Shown in pieces: positions 59,346 through 64,000 of a stretch of 64,000 nt of DNA. The DNA is taken from NCBI RefSeq assembly GCF_000682775.1, contig NZ_AWFI01000002.1, forward strand, positions 1 through 64,000, read 5' to 3'. The notes beneath the pieces were generated by a model. That model saw only the letters and a list, made by a program, of their open reading frames with translations, was not told the DNA's origin and did not search any database. The translations under genes were made by a program, and so were the position numbers. The stretch's first letter is position 1, and every line of letters starts with the position of its first letter. Source of the DNA: Hyphomonas sp. L-53-1-40. Its GTDB lineage: Bacteria; Pseudomonadota; Alphaproteobacteria; Caulobacterales; Hyphomonadaceae.

Positions 59346-60608
59346 ATGACTAAACAAAATGGCTCAGGCGATTCCAAGAACACACTCTATTGTTCGTTTT
59401 GTGGAAAAAGCCAGCATGAAGTGAAGAAGCTGATTGCCGGCCCGACCGTGTTCATCTGCGATGAATGCGTTGAACTCTGCATGGACATCATTCGCGAAGA
59501 GAACAAGACCTCAATGGTCCGGTCTCGCGAAGGCGTCCCGACACCGCAGGAAATCTGCGATGTGCTGGATGACTATGTCATCGGCCAGGTGCATGCGAAA
59601 CGGATTCTTTCGGTCGCCGTACACAATCACTACAAACGCCTCTCACATGCTGGAAAGACGGACGGCGTCGAGCTGTCCAAATCCAATATCCTGCTCGTCG
59701 GCCCGACTGGCTGCGGCAAGACACTTTTGGCTCAAACATTGGCCCGCATCCTGGATGTGCCGTTCACGATGGCTGATGCAACAACGCTGACGGAAGCTGG
59801 CTATGTTGGTGAGGACGTTGAAAATATTGTCCTGAAGCTGCTGCAGTCGGCTGATTACAATGTCGAACGTGCCCAACGCGGCATTGTCTATATTGATGAA
59901 ATCGACAAGATTTCCCGCAAGTCTGACAACCCATCGATCACGCGTGACGTGTCCGGTGAAGGGGTTCAGCAGGCGCTCCTCAAGATCATGGAAGGTACGG
60001 TTGCGGCTGTGCCACCTCAGGGCGGTCGTAAGCATCCACAGCAGGAATTCCTGCAAGTAGACACGACCAATATCTTGTTCATCTGTGGTGGTGCCTTTGC
60101 CGGGCTCGACAAGATCATTGCGTCACGCGGAGATGGTGCCTCCATCGGTTTCGGCGCTTCATTGAAGGAATCGGAAGAGCGGGGGGTTGGTGAAATCCTT
60201 CGTAACACTGAGCCCGAGGATCTTCAGCGCTTCGGCTTGATCCCGGAGTTCATCGGGCGTTTGCCAGTCATCGCGACGCTGGAAGACCTGGACGAGTCTG
60301 CATTGATCAAGATCCTCACAGAGCCCAAGAATGCTTTGCTGAAACAGTATCAGAAGCTGTTCGACATGGAGAGCGTTGAGCTCAACTTCACACCAGAGGC
60401 TCTGACAGCCGTTGCTCGTCGCGCTATCGCCCGGAAGACGGGTGCACGCGGACTGCGTTCGATCATGGAAGGTATCCTGCTCGACACGATGTTCGAGCTG
60501 CCAAACCTACGCGGTGTGGAAGAGGTCGTGATCAATGGCGAAGTGGTCGAGGGCAATGCCGAGCCACTCTACGTCCACGCCAAGAAGAGTCAGCCGGAAG
60601 CTGGCTGA
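59346..60608 (+). CDS. clpX: ATP-dependent Clp protease ATP-binding subunit ClpX
   Basis: This AAA+ unfoldase (420 residues) delivers substrates to ClpP. The N-terminal zinc-binding domain uses Cys16, Cys19, Cys38 and Cys41. Walker A is GPTGCGKT, followed by the pore loop in the [10 protein letters not shown] region and the Walker B segment [10 protein letters not shown]. The IGF-type ClpP-docking loop is visible as SIGFGASL. A strong terminator follows. Confidence 0.98.
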   Translation: MTKQNGSGDSKNTLYCSFCGKSQHEVKKLIAGPTVFICDECVELCMDIIREENKTSMVRSREGVPTPQEICDVLDDYVIGQVHAKRILSVAVHNHYKRLSHAGKTDGVELSKSNILLVGPTGCGKTLLAQTLARILDVPFTMADATTLTEAGYVGEDVENIVLKLLQSADYNVERAQRGIVYIDEIDKISRKSDNPSITRDVSGEGVQQALLKIMEGTVAAVPPQGGRKHPQQEFLQVDTTNILFICGGAFAGLDKIIASRGDGASIGFGASLKESEERGVGEILRNTEPEDLQRFGLIPEFIGRLPVIATLEDLDESALIKILTEPKNALLKQYQKLFDMESVELNFTPEALTAVARRAIARKTGARGLRSIMEGILLDTMFELPNLRGVEEVVINGEVVEGNAEPLYVHAKKSQPEAG

Positions 60609-60633
60609 TTCAAATACAGATCCAATATTCAAG

Positions 60634-60662
60634 CGCCCCGTCCAAATGGTCGGGGCGTTTTT
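60634..60662 (+). terminator. clpX terminator
   Basis: CGCCCCGTCC pairs with GGTCGGGGCG around AAAT (one T-T mismatch) and is followed by TTTTT. It lies 26 bases after the clpX stop and points in the plus direction. Confidence 0.9.
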
Positions 60663-60688
60663 GGTTTCAGGCCGGAATATTGGCACAA

Positions 60689-60748
60689 CAGAAAAAGCAG
60701 TTAGAGGCCCAGTCCTGGACGCTCGGGAGCCGCTCGAGGCTTTTTCTG
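60689..60748. other. 10-bp inverted repeat in the clpX-glnA intergenic region
   Basis: CAGAAAAAGC (60689-60698) and GCTTTTTCTG (60739-60748) are perfect complements with a 40-base loop. They lie between the clpX and glnA terminators. The second arm includes a T run, so a short plus-strand RNA could end here. No ORF is present. Confidence 0.35.
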
Positions 60749-60785
60749 CCGAGTGTAGTTCGGTTTTCTGTGAGGTTCTAAAGCT

Positions 60786-60824
60786 GGATAAAGAAGAGGC
60801 CGGTACCTTGCGATACCGGCCTCT
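60786..60824 (-). terminator. glnA terminator
   Basis: AGAGGCCGGTA (60795-60805) and TACCGGCCTCT (60814-60824) form a perfect 11-bp stem. Read on the minus strand it is followed by TCTTTATC, a weak U tract. It lies 31 bases beyond the glnA stop. Confidence 0.65.
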
Positions 60825-60855
60825 ACAAGGGTTAGAGGAGAGAGAGAACAGGCCC

Positions 60856-62259
60856 CTAGACCTTGTAGTACATGTCGAATTCCACCGGATGTGGGTGGAG
60901 TTCATAGCGCATGTTCTCTTCCATCTTCAGCTCAATATAAGCATCGATCTGGTCGTCATCGAACACGCCGCCCTTGGTAAGGAATGTACGGTCTGCGTCG
61001 AGCGCTGCAAGCGCTTCTCGCAGTGAGCCGCACACTTGCGGGATCGATTTCGCCTCTTCAGGCGGCAGATCGTAAAGGTCTTTATCCATGGCGTCGCCCG
61101 GATGGATCTTGTTTTCGATACCATCAAGACCAGCCATGAGCAGGGCGGCGAAGGCCAGGTACGGGTTTGCCGTTGGGTCCGGGAAACGTGTTTCGATGCG
61201 CTTTGCTTTCGGATTGGAACCGAACGGAATACGGATAGAGGCAGACCGGTTGCGCGCAGAATAGGCGAGCATGACGGGGGCTTCGTAACCGGGGACGAGG
61301 CGCTTGTAGCTGTTCGTCGAAGGGTTGGTGAGGGCATTCAGCGCGCGCGCATGCTTGATGATGCCGCCGATGTAATACAGGCACTGCTCAGACAGGCCAG
61401 CATACTGGTCACCGGCAAAGAGCGGCTTGCCACCGGACCAGATAGACTGGTGGACGTGCATACCGGACCCGTTGTCTGCAAACATCGGCTTCGGCATGAA
61501 GGTTGCCGTCTTGCCGTAAGACGCTGCCACATTGTGGATTACGTACTTATAAAGCTGAAGACGATCTGCCATCGTGGTGAGCGTCGAGAATTTCAGCCCC
61601 AGTTCGTGCTGCGCTGGCGCCACTTCGTGGTGATGCTTCTCAGGATCAAGGCCGATGTCGGCCATCACGGAAAGCATTTCAGAGCGCATGTCCTGTTCGG
61701 AGTCGACCGGAGGAACTGGGAAATAGCCACCTTTAGGTCCTGGACGATGGCCCATATTACCCATCGGGTACTCTTTGTCGGTGTTAACCGGCAGTTCGGT
61801 AGAGTCAAAACTATATCCGGTCTTGTGCGGCTCAGTGGACCAACGCACGTCATCGAACACAAAGAACTCAGCTTCGGGTCCAAAGAATACCGTGTCGCCC
61901 ACGCCGCTCGACTTCACATATGCTTCGGCCTTCTTGGCCGTTGTGCGTGGGTCGCGATTGTAAGCCTGCCCCGTGATCGGGTCGAGGATATCACACATTA
62001 CTGCCAGAGTTGTTTGCTGGAAGAATGGGTCAATCATGGCCGTGCTGGTGTCAGGCATCAGCACCATGTCGGACTCGTTGATGGCCTTCCAGCCAGCGAC
62101 GGATGAGCCGTCGAACATCTGACCTTCGGTGAAGAAATCATCTTCCACCATGTTCTTGTGAAAAGAAACGTGCTGCATCTTCCCGCGAGGGTCGGTGAAG
62201 CGAAGGTCGACGTATTGGACGTCCTCATCCTTCATAAGTTTCAACAGGTTATCGGCCAT
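60856..62259 (-). CDS. glnA: Glutamine synthetase, type I
   Basis: It makes glutamine from glutamate, ammonia and ATP, the main nitrogen-assimilation reaction. At 467 residues it is a dodecameric GSI-beta enzyme. The adenylylation site is Tyr396 in DLYDLPPEE, so GlnE-type control is expected. Other signatures are [17 protein letters not shown] and the ATP-binding region [18 protein letters not shown]. It follows glnB in the same operon. Confidence 0.98.
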   Translation of the reverse strand: MADNLLKLMKDEDVQYVDLRFTDPRGKMQHVSFHKNMVEDDFFTEGQMFDGSSVAGWKAINESDMVLMPDTSTAMIDPFFQQTTLAVMCDILDPITGQAYNRDPRTTAKKAEAYVKSSGVGDTVFFGPEAEFFVFDDVRWSTEPHKTGYSFDSTELPVNTDKEYPMGNMGHRPGPKGGYFPVPPVDSEQDMRSEMLSVMADIGLDPEKHHHEVAPAQHELGLKFSTLTTMADRLQLYKYVIHNVAASYGKTATFMPKPMFADNGSGMHVHQSIWSGGKPLFAGDQYAGLSEQCLYYIGGIIKHARALNALTNPSTNSYKRLVPGYEAPVMLAYSARNRSASIRIPFGSNPKAKRIETRFPDPTANPYLAFAALLMAGLDGIENKIHPGDAMDKDLYDLPPEEAKSIPQVCGSLREALAALDADRTFLTKGGVFDDDQIDAYIELKMEENMRYELHPHPVEFDMYYKV

Positions 62260-62317
62260 TGGAATTTGCCCTCCAGTAAACAGCTTCTGTAGTTTTTGGT
62301 ATTCGACGACCTGACCC

Positions 62318-63026
<709 letters not shown>

Positions 63027-63566
63027 ATGCTCTATCTCGTCCGTCATGGGGAAGCTGCCGCGAGTTGGGGCAACCATCCCAACCCGGGTTTGAGCGATCT
63101 TGGGCACCGTCAGGCCGAATCTGCTGCCACAGAACTTCACGCTCTGGGCGTGAGCCACATTGTCAGCAGCCCGATGCAGAGATGCCGCGAGACGGCGCGC
63201 CCGTTGGAGGCACGGCTTGGTCTAACCGCAAGTATCATGGAGGAAGTGTCGGAAATTTCGACCCCGGAAGACATACACGATCGCGTTGAATGGCTGCGCG
63301 TTTTCATGGGCGGCACATGGGAAAATGAAGCCAGCACACATCGTGCCTGGCGAGATGCCATGATCGCTCGCCTGGAAGGCCTTCCCGACAATACAGTCGT
63401 CTTCACACATTTCGTGGCAATCAATGCAGTCGTCAGCAAGCTTCAGCAACGTGCCGAGACGCTTGTTTTCCGCCCAACCTATTGCTCAGTTACCACTCTG
63501 GAACGCAGCGCCGAAGGTCTGAAGATTCAGCAGCTGGGCAGCGAATCCGAAACACGCGTGCTATGA
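63027..63566 (+). CDS. Histidine phosphatase family protein (SixA-like)
   Basis: This 179-residue protein has the RHG motif at residues 6-8 (LVRHGEAAA), supplying the phosphorylated His7, and the distal histidine in VVFTHFVAIN. It is short like SixA, a phosphohistidine phosphatase, rather than a phosphoglycerate mutase. ATG 63027 has GGAGG four bases upstream; an earlier ATG at 62982 is less likely. It ends 9 bases before nnr. Its substrate is unknown. Confidence 0.85.
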   Translation: MLYLVRHGEAAASWGNHPNPGLSDLGHRQAESAATELHALGVSHIVSSPMQRCRETARPLEARLGLTASIMEEVSEISTPEDIHDRVEWLRVFMGGTWENEASTHRAWRDAMIARLEGLPDNTVVFTHFVAINAVVSKLQQRAETLVFRPTYCSVTTLERSAEGLKIQQLGSESETRVL

Positions 63567-63575
63567 GCCTGCACT

Positions 63576-64000
63576 ATGGGCAGACCTATTCTTACTCCGC
63601 AGGAAATGCGGGCCGCAGAAGAAGCACTTTTTTCCAGCGGCACTGACAGCTTCGACCTCATGCAACGCGCTGGAAACGCCGTAGCCGAGTTCGTCCACGC
63701 ACAATGGCCGGAAGGCCGCATCCAGGTTCTGTGTGGCCCAGGTGGCAATGGCGGAGACGGGTTCATCGCTGCGGCGAAACTGGCAAAGCTTTGGCGAGAC
63801 GTCGAGGTTTTCTGCCTTGTGGACAAGCAATCTCTCAAAGGAGATGCTGCCAAGGCAGCGGACGAGTGGGAGGGCGAGATCAGGCCACTCAATGCTGCGT
63901 TGGAGGCCCCACACGATATAGTTCTGGATGCCCTGTTTGGTGGCGGCCTTTCCCGGCCGCTCGAGGGTATTCCAGCAAAACTGGCGGAGCGTGGCGGCCG
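63576..64000 (+). CDS. nnr: NAD(P)H-hydrate epimerase/dehydratase, 5' part
   Basis: The frame is open from ATG 63576 to the window edge (141 codons). The N-terminus MGRPILTPQEMRAAEE and CGPGGNGGDGFIAAAKLA are the YjeF N-terminal epimerase signatures; VLDALFGGGLSRPLEG continues the domain. It repairs damaged, hydrated NAD(P)H. The C-terminal dehydratase domain, if fused, lies outside. In many alphaproteobacteria nnr precedes glnB-glnA on the same strand; here it is divergent. Confidence 0.92.
   Translation, partial: MGRPILTPQEMRAAEEALFSSGTDSFDLMQRAGNAVAEFVHAQWPEGRIQVLCGPGGNGGDGFIAAAKLAKLWRDVEVFCLVDKQSLKGDAAKAADEWEGEIRPLNAALEAPHDIVLDALFGGGLSRPLEGIPAKLAERGG

Noticed and set aside
61036-62106. 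356-codon open frame antisense to glnA
   Set aside because: It is a shadow of glnA. The translation is Arg/His/Val-rich with no family motif.

Overview
The window looks like the chromosomal backbone of an alphaproteobacterium, most likely a relative of the Hyphomonadaceae/Caulobacterales. That placement is inferred from gene order and family type, not from a tree. The supporting features are a zwf-pgl-edd-glk-eda Entner-Doudoroff operon, a 14-gene nuo operon followed by birA-coaX-rnj-mce-DUF1467-proS-lol-dnaE, an rpsB-to-lpxB run that uses LpxI, an RNase J, and a glnB-glnA pair beside nnr. I see no prophage, insertion sequence, CRISPR array, rRNA operon or integrated element.

Region by region. 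1-763 holds a terminator for a gene to the left, a peroxidase-like CMD-family gene and tRNA-Trp(CCA). 887-9383 is a sugar-catabolic island: a GH13 alpha-glucosidase, a convergent LacI-type regulator with two palindromes in its upstream region, and the five-gene Entner-Doudoroff operon that turns glucose into pyruvate and glyceraldehyde-3-phosphate. purB runs convergently at 9411-10709. At 10919-11857 is an exported protein with eight 23-residue repeats and a C-terminal peptidoglycan-binding domain. 12099-27118 is complex I (nuoA to nuoN) with a tiny coupled ORF between nuoD and nuoE. 27115-37830 carries birA, coaX, RNase J, methylmalonyl-CoA epimerase, a DUF1467 protein, proS, one LolC/E-type permease plus LolD, and dnaE.

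37851-52193 is a translation and envelope block: rpsB-tsf with a good promoter and a possible autoregulatory leader, a terminator, then pyrH-frr-uppS-cdsA-dxr-rseP-bamA-ompH-lpxD-lpxA-lpxI-lpxB. It links isoprenoid, phospholipid, outer-membrane protein and lipid A synthesis; fabZ is absent from its usual place. 52184-56861 is on the minus strand: a SelD-N-terminal-like flavoprotein, rlmJ, an M28 peptidase lipoprotein and a pirin. 56913-60608 is on the plus strand: an uracil-DNA-glycosylase-like gene with four cysteines in family-4-like spacing, an overlapping alpha/beta hydrolase lipoprotein, clpP and clpX. glnA and glnB follow on the minus strand, then a SixA-like phosphatase and the 5' part of nnr, which runs off the right edge.

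From 12099 to 52193 every gene lies on the plus strand, many coupled through ATGA, TAATG or TGATG overlaps. The most unusual items are the 23-residue repeat protein, the 27-codon ORF in the nuo operon, the rpsB leader stem, the palindromes beside the LacI gene, the lone Lol permease and the His-rich loop of NuoL. I found no clearly new multi-gene system; most of the window is core metabolism.
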